From Verrucomicrobiia bacterium (GTDB lineage Bacteria > Verrucomicrobiota > Verrucomicrobiia > Limisphaerales > CAIMTB01), in contig JAHCBA010000023.1 of assembly GCA_019634625.1 (NCBI GenBank), positions 38,879 through 102,878 of the forward strand: 64,000 nt of DNA, written 5' to 3'. Shown one piece after another: positions 9,459 to 18,732 of this stretch. The position numbers were made by a program, and so were the translations under genes. The notes under the pieces are model-generated. The model was not told the DNA's origin. It made no database searches and worked only from the letters and a program-made list of their open reading frames with translations. The stretch's first letter is position 1. Every line of letters begins with the position of its first letter.

Positions 9459-10187
9459 CTACGCGGCGGAAGCCCGGCCTCCGGCCTCGATCCGGACTGG
9501 ATTGCCGGTGGAACTGGGGCAGGGCCGGAAGCCGATGGCACGGTTGCGGTTGATTGGGGCGCTGCCGAAGCGGAAGGCGGATCGCGTGTATCTGCAGTCG
9601 AAGAACCAAGAGCCGCCGCGAAGCACGCGGGCCCCGCCCTCATAGACATCCTCACACCACTCCCAGAGCTGGCCGTGCATGTCGTGCAGACCCCAGGCAT
9701 TCGGTGGGAAGCTGCCTTCTGTAATCGTGCGCTCCCGATAAAGCCACTGGAAGGCTTCGCGTCCGCTGCCGCAGGGATGGTTGCCGTCGAAATTCGCCAT
9801 CTGGCTGTTCAAGCATCGGCCGGAACCGATGCCGAAGGGCGTGATCGTGCCTGCCCGACAGGCGTATTCCCACCCGGCTTCCGTCGGCAGGCGCAAGCCG
9901 GTCTTTTGGCAGAACTCCTGGGCGTCGTTCCACGAGACTCTGTCCACGGGATGCAGGTCCCTTTTCCCGCGCCGGCCGGGGTTCTCACCCATGACGGCCA
10001 GCCATTGCTGCTGGTTGACGGGATATTGCGCCAGCCAGAATCCCTCGGAGAACGTCCAGGCGCGCTGTTCTTCATTGGCACCGCGCTCCGGTTCATCCGG
10101 CGGACTGCCCATGACGAACGGCTTGCCGGGCGGTGTGGGCGGGCACCAGCAGAGGACCATCGACACGGGCGGATTGCCCACCCTCAT
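9459..10187 (-). CDS. FGE-sulfatase-fold protein, candidate DGR target
   Basis: A 242-aa protein of the formylglycine-generating-enzyme (SUMF1/EgtB-like) fold, with motifs FVMGSPPDEPERG, HPVDRVSWNDAQEFC, LRLPTEAGWEYACRAG, GLHDMHGQLWEWCED and RVLRGGSWF. It probably does not mature sulfatases. The C-terminal block after RGGSW, normally Asn-rich in DGR templates, carries many different residues almost all encoded by NNC codons, as expected from adenine mutagenesis of AAC codons. The ATG at 10187 is assumed; an upstream in-frame ATG at 10277 is possible. It is first gene of a three-gene unit with the accessory-like protein and the ROCO GTPase. Two sulfatases elsewhere in the window leave a true maturase as the main alternative. 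Confidence 0.8.
   Translation of the reverse strand: MRVGNPPVSMVLCWCPPTPPGKPFVMGSPPDEPERGANEEQRAWTFSEGFWLAQYPVNQQQWLAVMGENPGRRGKRDLHPVDRVSWNDAQEFCQKTGLRLPTEAGWEYACRAGTITPFGIGSGRCLNSQMANFDGNHPCGSGREAFQWLYRERTITEGSFPPNAWGLHDMHGQLWEWCEDVYEGGARVLRGGSWFFDCRYTRSAFRFGSAPINRNRAIGFRPCPSSTGNPVRIEAGGRASAA
9531..9608 (-). other. Candidate DGR variable region
   Basis: This stretch encodes the residues following RGGSW up to IGF. Codons at usual template-Asn positions read TTC, TTC, GAC, TGC, TAC, TTC, TTC, GGC, AGC, GCC, ATC and GCC, all compatible with AAC after replacement of A. The scaffold residues between them (RSAFR, NRN, IGFR) are conserved. The genome favours C-ending codons, which weakens the inference. 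No template repeat was found by eye. Confidence 0.55.
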
Positions 10188-10453
10188 CACGCTCCGCTGG
10201 CCGGGGAACTCGCCGGTAAGGCCGGGCCGCCACTCAACAGCTCTCACAAGACTGCGAGCCCGTGCGGGAGGGTGCATGTCGCGGAGCGTACACACGCCCA
10301 CCACAGGGTCCAGCCCCGCACGGTGCATGGCCGGGAAATCGACCGCCCGGCAGACCGAGACGCTCCCAACAACCATGGGGCGGACCGGCTCGCGCCAATC
10401 CGCCCCATGCGTCAATCCCCACCGGCCTTCACGCGGAAGGCCGAGCAGCGGGC

Positions 10454-13400
10454 TCAATCCCGCCTGGACCGCAGGTATCGCGCCGCGTCGGTCGTGGGCA
10501 CAACCATCGGACTTTGCGATTCCTGGGCGATCACCTGCCACGGTCCCTGCACCGTCGCGGCCGCCTCCAACGCCCCGGTCCACACCACCCGCAGACCGCC
10601 GGCTTCCCGGCTGATCTGAATCTCAGGTTGTTCGACACCCGGCGTCAGCAGCGTGCCCGCCCGGTAGGCGCGGATCGCCAACGGATTGGTTGTGTCGTTG
10701 AGCAGGTGCAGCCCCCGGTCCCGCACGGAGAACAGCTCAAGAATCGCACCGGGCTCCTGCCGCCGGTACCGGTGGAACCACAGGACCCGGATCGGATAAT
10801 ACCCGGCCTCGGGGGCGACCACGTCGAAGAACTGATTCCGACCGAAGTAGGTGGGAACCCGCGTCGGATCTTCCGAGTTGTCGAACAGGCTCAGCACCGG
10901 CCCGGTCGCGCTCAGCCCCGCCGTCGCCTTGTGCCCGCTCTCGCTGTACAGCCCCAGCTTGTGACTGCCTGCGGACAGTTCGAGATAGGTCAGGATCTCA
11001 ATGACCCGGCCCTCCGCCGTGGTGGCGTACTGGTGCGGGAACGGATCGTCGTCCGGGAAGTTCAGACTCGCCGAATCACCCGGCGCCAGTTCGTACCAGT
11101 TGATCACCCCCTCGACGACGGTCGGATCGCCCTTCCACGGGCCTTCCCATTCGAGATTGGCCTCGTTGTAGTACGGACTCCCGCCCTCCGGGGCCAGTTC
11201 GCCCCGCAACTGTCGCTCCGCCAGCTCCGCCACGCCGCCATGCACCTCGCGGGCCCCGTCCGCTGTCTGGTCCGACGAGATCTGTGTGACATACACCACG
11301 AACCCGCCATGGGCCGTGTTGACGGTGCTCAACCGCCCGGCCGCTGGCAGGACCGTGTACGGCCCGACAAGGAACACAAAGTCGCGCGACTGCACCTCCC
11401 CGCCGACCGACGCCGTCAGTCGCAACGTATGGGTGCTGTTGGCTGGAAGCAGCGTCCCGTGGACGCCCGTGACCCGCGTCAATCCACCCGTCTTGGTCGC
11501 CTCCGAGGTGACAGCCGTGCCGTTCAGCGCCACCTGGACCGATGCCGGATCGAGTTGCCGGGCCCCTTCGTCCTCGAGCCGGATGCTGAATCCGTAGGCG
11601 TCCCCTTCGAACACGGTCGCCAGGTCGATGCCCGAGGCCCCGCCTTCACTGAGGGTCAGTTCCGCCGACTCCATCCAGTCCACCTTCCATCCTTCGGAAG
11701 CGCCCTCCTGGAAGGCTGACACCGCAATCGTCTGGCCCAGGGAGAGGCCCAGCGCCGCCAGCGGGAGACGCACTTCCATGGTGTCACCGCTATGTTCCAC
11801 CTCGAACCCGCTCAGGATGACGGTGTCCTCATCGAGCGGGTCATACACCTGGCGCCCGTCGAAATTCCCGTTGCGCCATCCCACCATCACCACCCGCTCG
11901 GTGCCCACGGGCCGGCTCACGCCGGTCGCGTTGCCTTCATACTCGGCATTGCTCCGGCCCGTCGCCGGATTGTTGTCGGTGTCGAGCAGCCAGTGATAGT
12001 AGTGCCGGTTCACCATCCCTTCGGCCGTGTCCTCCACCGCCGGCAGAATCGTCCCGTACACCGTCATCCGCAGCACCAGCTGCCCGCCCGCCAGGGTCGC
12101 CTCGATCCTCTTCAGGTCGCCGTTGGCATCTCCCATGTCCTCCGGATCCTCCACCACCGCCACCGGGGCCATCGACGCCTCGTCGGAGGTGAGCGTCAGT
12201 TCCGCCGATTCGATCCAATCCACCGCCCACCCGTCCGATGCCCCCTCCTGGAACGCCGAGACGGACACCGTCTGCCCAAGCGCCACGCCCAGCGCCTCGA
12301 GTGGAATCACAGCGGTCAGGGTGTTGCCGGCCGCATGGTACCGGAACCCGGTCAGAATCGCGGTGCTCTCGTCCAGCGGATCGTACACCTCGATCCCGTT
12401 CGGCTTCCCGTCCCTCCAGCCGATCATCACCACCCGTTCGGTGCCGACCGGTCGGGAGACCCCCGTCGCATTCCCCTCGTACTCCGCGTTGCTGCGTCCC
12501 GTGGCGGGGTTGTTGTCGGTGTCGATCAGCCAGTGATAGTAATAGCGGTTCGACATCCCTTCGGCGGTGTTCGCCGTGGACGGCGCCGCCACGCCATCCA
12601 CCGTCATCGACAGGTGCAGCTCACCACCCGCCACATGGGCTGTGATGCCCCGGATGTCCCCGCTCGGGTCCGCCATGTCCTTCGGATCCGCCACCGCCGC
12701 CACCGGGATGTCCGGGCCGTCGATCGTCCACTCCACGGATTCCGCCCAGTCCACCGCCCATCCGTCTGAAGCGCCCTCCTGAAATGCGGACAGCGACACG
12801 GTCTGGCCCCGCACCACCCCGAGCGCCGACATCGGCACCACCGCCACCAGCGAATTGCCGCCCACCTGGAACGGGAACCCCGTCAGAATCGCCGTGTCCT
12901 CATCCAACGGATCGTACACCTCGATCCCGTTCGGACGCCCGTCGCGCCACCCGATCATGATCACCCGCTCGGATCCGATGGCCCGCGTCACCCCGGTGGC
13001 ATTCCCCTCATACTCGGCGTTGCTCCGCCCCGTCGCCGGGTTGTTGTCGGTGTCGAGCAGCCAGTGATAGTAGTAACGGTTCGATTTCTCGGCCGGCGTG
13101 TTTTCGACCGACGGCGCCGCGACGCCGTGAACGCTCATCCACAGGACCACCCGGTCCCCCTGGGCGTACGCCGCGATGCTGCGGATGTCCCCGCTCGGGT
13201 CCCCCAGGTCCGCCGGATCCCCCACCCTCGCCACCGTGCCCGGCGGCCCGTCCGCAGTCAGCACCACGGATTCCGTCCAGTCCACCGCCCAACCGTCCGA
13301 CGCGCCCTCCTGGAACGCCGCCAGACCGAACGTCTGTCCCCGCACCAGCCCCAGCGCCGAAAGCGGGACCACTGCCGTCAGACTGTTGCCGCTCGCCAGG

Positions 13401-13840
13401 AACGGAAAGTCCGCGAGGATCGTCGTGCCCTCGTCCAGCGGATCATACACCTCGACGCCATTCGGCCGGCCGTCCCGCCATCCGATCATCACCACCCGCT
13501 CCGCGCCGATCGGCTGCGTCACGCCCGTCGCGTTTCCCTCATACTCCGCGTTGCTCCGCCCCGTCGCCGGGTTGTTGTCCGTGTCCAGGAGCCAGTGGTA
13601 GTAATAGCGGTTCGACATCCCTTCCGGGGTCTGCCCGACCGACGGCGCCGCCACGCCGTCCACGGTCATGCTGAGGAAGAGCACGTCTCCCCGCACCCGG
13701 GCCCCGATGCTGCGGATGTCCCCGCTGCTGTCGGCCATGTCCTTCGGATCGGTCACCAGCACCTCGCCGCCTGTCGCGCCCGAGGCATTCGCCCCGGCCA
13801 GACCCACCGCAAGGGCCATTCCCAACAGCCATCGACGCAT
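10454..13840 (-). CDS. Secreted four-repeat surface protein
   Basis: A 1128-aa exported protein. The start at 13840 is preferred over an upstream ATG because it gives a typical signal peptide (MRRWLLGMALAVGLAGANA). Four tandem modules of 177-180 residues follow, each with YYYHWLLDTDNNPATGRSN or a close variant, GWRDGRPNG, YDPLDE and AFQEGASDGW; they resemble DOMON-like beta-sandwich modules, though this is tentative. Residues about 830-1050 form a PA14-like module related to one in the protein at 1128-5561, both ending with an ND.....R.YRA pattern. The C-terminus ends in an RYLRSRRD variant of the small beta domain seen in other exported proteins here. Function is unknown; surface adhesion or glycan binding is inference. 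Confidence 0.85.
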   Translation of the reverse strand: MRRWLLGMALAVGLAGANASGATGGEVLVTDPKDMADSSGDIRSIGARVRGDVLFLSMTVDGVAAPSVGQTPEGMSNRYYYHWLLDTDNNPATGRSNAEYEGNATGVTQPIGAERVVMIGWRDGRPNGVEVYDPLDEGTTILADFPFLASGNSLTAVVPLSALGLVRGQTFGLAAFQEGASDGWAVDWTESVVLTADGPPGTVARVGDPADLGDPSGDIRSIAAYAQGDRVVLWMSVHGVAAPSVENTPAEKSNRYYYHWLLDTDNNPATGRSNAEYEGNATGVTRAIGSERVIMIGWRDGRPNGIEVYDPLDEDTAILTGFPFQVGGNSLVAVVPMSALGVVRGQTVSLSAFQEGASDGWAVDWAESVEWTIDGPDIPVAAVADPKDMADPSGDIRGITAHVAGGELHLSMTVDGVAAPSTANTAEGMSNRYYYHWLIDTDNNPATGRSNAEYEGNATGVSRPVGTERVVMIGWRDGKPNGIEVYDPLDESTAILTGFRYHAAGNTLTAVIPLEALGVALGQTVSVSAFQEGASDGWAVDWIESAELTLTSDEASMAPVAVVEDPEDMGDANGDLKRIEATLAGGQLVLRMTVYGTILPAVEDTAEGMVNRHYYHWLLDTDNNPATGRSNAEYEGNATGVSRPVGTERVVMVGWRNGNFDGRQVYDPLDEDTVILSGFEVEHSGDTMEVRLPLAALGLSLGQTIAVSAFQEGASEGWKVDWMESAELTLSEGGASGIDLATVFEGDAYGFSIRLEDEGARQLDPASVQVALNGTAVTSEATKTGGLTRVTGVHGTLLPANSTHTLRLTASVGGEVQSRDFVFLVGPYTVLPAAGRLSTVNTAHGGFVVYVTQISSDQTADGAREVHGGVAELAERQLRGELAPEGGSPYYNEANLEWEGPWKGDPTVVEGVINWYELAPGDSASLNFPDDDPFPHQYATTAEGRVIEILTYLELSAGSHKLGLYSESGHKATAGLSATGPVLSLFDNSEDPTRVPTYFGRNQFFDVVAPEAGYYPIRVLWFHRYRRQEPGAILELFSVRDRGLHLLNDTTNPLAIRAYRAGTLLTPGVEQPEIQISREAGGLRVVWTGALEAAATVQGPWQVIAQESQSPMVVPTTDAARYLRSRRD

Positions 13841-14266
13841 GCCTGCCCCTGCGCCATCCCCATCCCGGCCTTCCTGGTATTCTGTGTATAGTCTCATATC
13901 GGATGCTCCATCCCGCGCGGACCACGCGCATGGTCATTCACCGCAATTGTAATCGAGTCACAGGTCCGCCCGAGGTGTTGCGAGGCTAGGAATGCACCCC
14001 CTCGCGTCAAGGACTGATTGGTGCGGACGACCGTCCCCGGAACCGCCGCAACCGCTGGGTGACGATTCATCGATTGGGAGGGTCGATCGTCTCGAACGGC
14101 CCGGCCCATGGCCGGCCCATTCCCGGGCGTCGCACACCTTCAACCTCCGTCTCGTCGCCGCACCCGCCCACCATCCCGTCGGGGGCATGATCGAATCGTC
14201 CTAGCCGGCGATTCGCTCGTTCTAGCCCGCCACACCCCGACATGCTCCCATCCCCACGCTCCTCCC
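13841..14266. other. Divergent intergenic region
   Basis: This 426-base gap separates a minus-strand gene from a plus-strand gene, so it should hold both promoters. An AT-rich patch at 13877-13905 reads GACTATACACAG on the minus strand, a possible -10 box without an obvious -35 partner. No gene or repeat family member was recognised. Confidence 0.4.
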
Positions 14267-15109
14267 ATGCATGCCGCCCCGATTCCTCAGCGCCCGGCCC
14301 CCGCCCGGCCGGGCTTCACACTCATCGAACTGCTGGTGGTCATCGCCATCATCGCCATCCTCGCCAGCATGCTCCTGCCCGCTCTCGCCCGGGCCCGCCT
14401 TAAGGCCCAGGGCATCGCCTGCTTGAACAACGCCAGGCAACTGGGCCTCGCCCACGTCCTCTACGCCACCGACTTCAATGACATCGCCCTCGGCCCCGTC
14501 GCCAGTGCCTCCGCCCCTGCCTGGTGCGAAGGCAACGTCCACTCCGTCCCCGATGCCATCAACGACCGCTTCCTCACTAACAGCCCCACCTGGCCCTACC
14601 TCTCCAGCCGCGACGTGTTCCGCTGCCAGGCCGACCGCGCCGGACTCCGCAGCGGCGGCAAGGTCGTCCTCCGCAACCGCAGCTACGCCATGAACGGGTT
14701 CATCGGCGACACCCGCACCCCGTGGGTCAGCCGCCACGCCGACGGCGCCAGCGCCATGTACCTCCGCGCCATCAAGTTCACGGACCTCAGCCACCCCGGC
14801 CCCTCCGAGGTATTCACCCTCGTGGACGAACACGAGAACAGCATCAACGACTCCCACTTCTTTCCCTTCGATGATCTGCGCCAATACAACAACAACCCCT
14901 GGCTCGACGCACCGTCCGGCCGCCACGGCAACGCCGCCGGATTCACCTTCGCCGACGGCCATGCCGAAATCCGCCGGTGGCGCAGCAACCTCGAGGGCTT
15001 TCAGCGACGCGGTCTCGAAGTGATCCCCAACAACATCGCCTGGCTCCCACGCGCCCACCGCACCGACCACCAGTGGTTCGTCGATCACGTCGCCTCGCGC
15101 GCCCGCTAA
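14267..15109 (+). CDS. Prepilin-like (pseudopilin) protein, H-X9-DG type
   Basis: A 280-aa protein with a short basic leader, then the type IV prepilin cleavage site and hydrophobic helix ([19 protein letters not shown]), processed by prepilin peptidase. The C-terminal part contains [17 protein letters not shown], the His-x9-Asp-Gly signature of the large Planctomycetes-Verrucomicrobia pseudopilin family. The ATG at 14267 is chosen because it puts the cleavage Gly about 16 residues in. Such proteins are cell-surface or secretion-linked, and individual roles are generally unknown. It stands alone, with a palindrome-ended repeat starting one base after its stop codon. Confidence 0.9.
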   Translation: MHAAPIPQRPAPARPGFTLIELLVVIAIIAILASMLLPALARARLKAQGIACLNNARQLGLAHVLYATDFNDIALGPVASASAPAWCEGNVHSVPDAINDRFLTNSPTWPYLSSRDVFRCQADRAGLRSGGKVVLRNRSYAMNGFIGDTRTPWVSRHADGASAMYLRAIKFTDLSHPGPSEVFTLVDEHENSINDSHFFPFDDLRQYNNNPWLDAPSGRHGNAAGFTFADGHAEIRRWRSNLEGFQRRGLEVIPNNIAWLPRAHRTDHQWFVDHVASRAR

Positions 15110-15110
15110 G

Positions 15111-15274
15111 CCGTATCCATGCATTAAGGAGGCAAGCGATGGCGCCGCAGAGGTTCGGGCAGGACGAGGAGTGAGCGAGGCGCGTATCGAAACCGGGATA
15201 CGGAACGAGCGACCGACGAAGCGCTTGCCCGAACAGATCAAGCCAGCGCGCCCGACCTTGCTGCATGGCTACGG
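15111..15274. repeat. Family-E element with terminal inverted repeats
   Basis: A 164-bp element bounded by 19-base imperfect inverted repeats: 15111-15129 against 15256-15274, 16 of 19 matching. An internal inverted pair TTCGGGCA/TGCCCGAA is also present. Its left half is closely matched at 63607-63665, just ahead of the RAYT gene. This suggests a small non-autonomous REP/MITE-like element. The rest of the gap to 15443 shows nothing recognisable. Confidence 0.8.
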
Positions 15275-15443
15275 CGAAGCCCCGGCCCCCAATCCAAAGC
15301 GGCGGGAACCGCCGCACTCCACAGCCGCAGCGCTGTAGAGTACGCCCCGACGAGAGGCTTGGAGAACGGCGGTTGGGTGTCCCATCCAACCCCCGCCTTG
15401 CGCCTTCCGAACTCCCCCGGGCGACACCTATCCTCGACGCCCG

Positions 15444-16658
15444 GTGCGCATCGCCCTCCTCACCCACGAACCCTTCCATCCCCCGTCCGGCGGCGGTTCC
15501 GCGGCCGCCGTGTACCTGGTCCGCCAACTGGTGGCCCGCGGCCATGAGGTCGAGGTCTTCGGACCCGCCCTCCCCGACGCGCCCGACGTCGAAGCCCGCT
15601 TCCACATCCGGTTGCGACCCTTCACCGCCTGGCCCATGGGACGCACCACGCCCCTTCGCACCCCCAAGTACCTCGCCTACCCCGTCGCCCTCTCCCGCCA
15701 GATCGCCCGCTTGCTGGCGTCCGGACTCCACTTCGATGTCGTGGTGGCCCAGCACGCCATTTCCGCCGTCGCCGCCGGACGCCTCGGACGCCGCTTTCAA
15801 ATCCCCACCGTATTCAACCTGCTCGACTGCCTCACCGGCTTCCTCGAAACCTGGCCCGCCTGCCTGATGCCCCGCCCCCTCGCCCGGGCCCTCGTCCGCT
15901 ACGAACTGCACCTGCCCGTCCGCTTTCAGGCCAGCCGCGTCCTCACCGTCTCCGACAGCCTCCGCGAACGCCTCATCGCCACCGGCTACCCCGCCGACCG
16001 CGTCCGGGCAACGTACTACGGCTACGACTCGACGCTCTTCCGGGTCCCCGCCCAACCGTGCCCCTCCCCGCCGGAACCCCGCGTGGTCATGCACGGCTCC
16101 TTCGATCGTCACCACCTCGGCCCCATCGCCCGTACTGCCGTCATCGAAACCGCCCGCGCCCGCCCGCATGTCCCGTTCCGATTCGTCGGTCCGGCCACCC
16201 CTTCCCTCAACGCCTTCCTCCGAACCGTCCGGGCCGCCGTCCCCGGCATCCTCATCGAACAACCGGGCTTCGTCCCTTACGACCGCATGCCGTCCTCGCT
16301 CCTCGATGCCACGGTCGGCATCACCCCCTACGAACCGTCCACCGGCACCCACTGCGCGTTCGTCGCCAAGACGGTCGAGTACCTCGCCCTCGGCCTGCCC
16401 GTGGTCTGCACCCCCCTCGAAAGCGCCCTCCGCTACTACAAGGGTCTCGATGGCATCCGCTTCTCGCGCGCCAACGGCCCGGACTTCGCCCGACTCCTCA
16501 TTGACACCCTCGACTGGTCCTCGACCCGCCGTGCCGCCGCCGTGGCGCCCGCCCGCCACAAGGTCGCCACCGAACTCGACTGGAACATCATCTGCCGCCG
16601 CGCCGCCGATTGGATCGAGGGCGCAGCCCTGCCCGCTCACTCCCCCCAGGTCCCCTGA
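15444..16658 (+). CDS. Glycosyltransferase, GT4-like
   Basis: A 404-aa cytoplasmic or membrane-peripheral glycosyltransferase of the GT-B fold, starting from GTG. The N-terminal domain has HEPFHPPSGGGSAAAVYLVRQL, written here only as a GGGSAAAVYLV nucleotide-sugar-fold motif, and GHEVEVFGP. The C-terminal domain has VTPYEPSTGTH-like text (ITPYEPSTGTHCAFVAKTVE) and EYLALGLPVVCTPLE, the acidic-loop region typical of GT4 enzymes. Acceptor and donor cannot be read from sequence; surface polysaccharide synthesis is likely. It converges on and overlaps by 22 bases the minus-strand gene ending at 16637. Confidence 0.85.
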   Translation: MRIALLTHEPFHPPSGGGSAAAVYLVRQLVARGHEVEVFGPALPDAPDVEARFHIRLRPFTAWPMGRTTPLRTPKYLAYPVALSRQIARLLASGLHFDVVVAQHAISAVAAGRLGRRFQIPTVFNLLDCLTGFLETWPACLMPRPLARALVRYELHLPVRFQASRVLTVSDSLRERLIATGYPADRVRATYYGYDSTLFRVPAQPCPSPPEPRVVMHGSFDRHHLGPIARTAVIETARARPHVPFRFVGPATPSLNAFLRTVRAAVPGILIEQPGFVPYDRMPSSLLDATVGITPYEPSTGTHCAFVAKTVEYLALGLPVVCTPLESALRYYKGLDGIRFSRANGPDFARLLIDTLDWSSTRRAAAVAPARHKVATELDWNIICRRAADWIEGAALPAHSPQVP

Positions 16659-17893
16659 AACGCCCTCTCGTCCCCGTCCACACAGGCGACCGCCTGAATC
16701 AGCGCCCGCGGGTTGTCCCGCGTGATCGGCTCCGCCGCCGCATAGTTCCGCATCCGGCACCCGAACAGACTCACGGTCAGCCGCTGATCCCCCCGCACCC
16801 ACAGAAAATCCTGCGACCGGCCCAGCGTCGTGAGCGCCGGGTTCCCGCCCGAAAACGCCTCCACCTGGCTCAGACTCGTGTGCCCCCTCCCCTCGATGAT
16901 GATCGGCCGGATGTCCTCCACCCGCGCCCCCACGTTCGCAATGATCGACCCCTGCGCGATCTGCCAGTTGCGGTTGAACGGACTGTCCCCCGCCTTGTGA
17001 ATGCCCACCGTCACGCAGTCCAGGTTGAAGCTGGTCAACTGCCCGTAGGTCGCCGGCCCGAGATACACCCCGCCGTACGCGCCGAACGTGAACACATCCA
17101 TCAGCACCGCGTTGTCCGTGTGCCCGATCCAATAGCTGAACGTCCCCTTCGCCACCACGGCGTCAATCACCGCCCGGCTGTATCCGCCCCGGAAATACCT
17201 CAGGTTCGCCGGGTTCACATGGCAGTGCAGCACCCGCGGCACGTCGTAGCAGAAGTCGATCCGCACAAACTCGCCCCCCAGCGGATACCCGTAGCAATGC
17301 TCGATGAGAATCTGCTCGCACGGAAACTCCCGCCGCGCCTTGAAATCCATCGCCAGGTACTCGCCGTAGAAGGTCAGACACGACAGCGTCACGCCCTGCA
17401 CCATCCGCTCCTGGGACACCCGCAGCGTCGCCGGGTACGGCACGATGGCCGCCGGATCGGTGAGCGTCTGGCCCGGATACCAGAACTGCAATCCCCGCAC
17501 CTGCGTGGACCCTTCCACGGTCAAAAACGGCGCGTCCGCGTCCATGATTGCAAACACGCTCCCCACCGGTTGCCGGCGGTTCGGATGCCGCGTGCCACGC
17601 CCCACCGGCCCATGCACCCCCAGCAGGGACACGTTCTGCCGCAACACGACCCCCGACGCCACCGGGTAGGGATCCTCGCTCGGCGCCAGCCACAACGCCC
17701 CGCCCCGCGGCGCCGCCCAGTCGATCGCCCGCTGCAACGCCTCCCGGTTCGCCCCCGGCGTGTTCGTGGGCGACAGCCCGAATTCCGCCAGGTCACGCGC
17801 CACCGGCACCGCCCCCGAAGCCGCACCGATCCACCCTCCCAACCCCAGCATCAGCACCAGACATCCCCGCACCCGTCCGTTCGCTCGCATCAT
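16637..17893 (-). CDS. Secreted right-handed beta-helix protein
   Basis: A 418-aa exported protein. The ATG at 17893 gives MMRANGRVRGCLVLMLGLG followed by a cleavable hydrophobic segment ending near AASGA. The mature part starts with a pectate-lyase-3-like opening (NREALQRAIDWAAPRGGALWL, where a tandem of residues forms the first helix turn) and continues with short beta-helix rungs. The fold is shared by polysaccharide lyases and GH28 enzymes, but I see no decisive catalytic motif, so substrate is not assigned. It follows rsmE after 65 bases and may be read through from the grpE-dnaJ-rsmE unit. Confidence 0.7.
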   Translation of the reverse strand: MMRANGRVRGCLVLMLGLGGWIGAASGAVPVARDLAEFGLSPTNTPGANREALQRAIDWAAPRGGALWLAPSEDPYPVASGVVLRQNVSLLGVHGPVGRGTRHPNRRQPVGSVFAIMDADAPFLTVEGSTQVRGLQFWYPGQTLTDPAAIVPYPATLRVSQERMVQGVTLSCLTFYGEYLAMDFKARREFPCEQILIEHCYGYPLGGEFVRIDFCYDVPRVLHCHVNPANLRYFRGGYSRAVIDAVVAKGTFSYWIGHTDNAVLMDVFTFGAYGGVYLGPATYGQLTSFNLDCVTVGIHKAGDSPFNRNWQIAQGSIIANVGARVEDIRPIIIEGRGHTSLSQVEAFSGGNPALTTLGRSQDFLWVRGDQRLTVSLFGCRMRNYAAAEPITRDNPRALIQAVACVDGDERAFQGTWGE

Positions 17894-17958
17894 GGCGCCA
17901 CCGAATCCGATCCCCGCCCCGCCCGCAACCCAATTGCCGCCGCCACAGCCCCTTCGTC

Positions 17959-18717
17959 TCACCCACCGGCCCGGCGGGCGCGTTCATGCTGCAGCACCGC
18001 CAGACCCGCCACCACCGCCGTCTCCGCCCTCAGCACCAGCGGCCCCAGCGTGATGGGTTGCACCCCGGCGTCGATCAAGGCCCGTTCCTCCTCCGGCGTA
18101 AAATCCCCCTCCGGCCCCGTCATCAAGGTGACCGGACCCGCCAACACCTCCGCCCCTGCCTCGTCCAGCACCTGTCCCGGCCAACGCGCCTCGCGACGCA
18201 GCATCGCCGCCACCCGCAATCCATCGCCCGCATCGGACAGGAACCGTGCCAAGGTCCGGGGCGCTTCGAGGCGTGGCATCCAGGCGTTCCCGCATTGCTT
18301 GCACGCCTCCCGCGCCGTTCGCTCCCAGTCCGCCACCCTCGCCACCGCCTCGCCGTCCGGCATCCGGGCCACCGTTCGCGCCGTCACCAGCGGCGTGATC
18401 GCCGTCGCGCCCAGTTCGGTCGCCTTCTGGATCAGGAAATCCATCGCCCGCCCCTTCAACAGCGCCGGCGCCAACGCCACCGGCATCGGCGCCGCCTGAC
18501 GCCGCGCCATCACCACCTCCACCTCCAACGCACGCCGTCCCCCGCCGGTCACCCGACAGGCCAGAATGCCACCCGCGCCGTCCAGCACCTCGATCTCGTC
18601 CCCCGGACCCAGACGAAGGACCCGCGCGGCGTGGTGGCTGTCCTCCGGTCCAAGCGCCCACCGCGACCCCACGGCCGCCCCGCCCTCACCTTCTCGTGCC
18701 AGGACGAATCGATGCAC
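17959..18717 (-). CDS. rsmE: 16S rRNA m3U1498 methyltransferase RsmE
   Basis: A 252-aa SPOUT methyltransferase that methylates N3 of U1498 in 16S rRNA using S-adenosylmethionine. Supporting motifs are the N-terminal PUA-like opening with HHAARVLRLGPGD, KATELGATAITPL, ACKQCGN (the usual QCxR-type region) and the knotted SAM site LMTGPEGDFTPEEE followed by LGPLVLRAETA. Length is normal for the family. It lies 15 bases downstream of dnaJ, the same gene order as in many bacterial heat-shock loci. Confidence 0.95.
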   Translation of the reverse strand: MHRFVLAREGEGGAAVGSRWALGPEDSHHAARVLRLGPGDEIEVLDGAGGILACRVTGGGRRALEVEVVMARRQAAPMPVALAPALLKGRAMDFLIQKATELGATAITPLVTARTVARMPDGEAVARVADWERTAREACKQCGNAWMPRLEAPRTLARFLSDAGDGLRVAAMLRREARWPGQVLDEAGAEVLAGPVTLMTGPEGDFTPEEERALIDAGVQPITLGPLVLRAETAVVAGLAVLQHERARRAGG

Positions 18718-18732
18718 GCACCCCCCCGGACG

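Noticed and set aside
9459..10187. Genuine sulfatase-activating formylglycine enzyme
   Set aside because: Operon with a DGR-accessory-like gene and ROCO gene, and a variable-looking C-terminus, argue against it; not fully excluded.
14880..14910. AACAACAAC run as a DGR template repeat
   Set aside because: It lies inside the pseudopilin frame (Asn residues) and its flanks do not match the variable region at 9531-9608.
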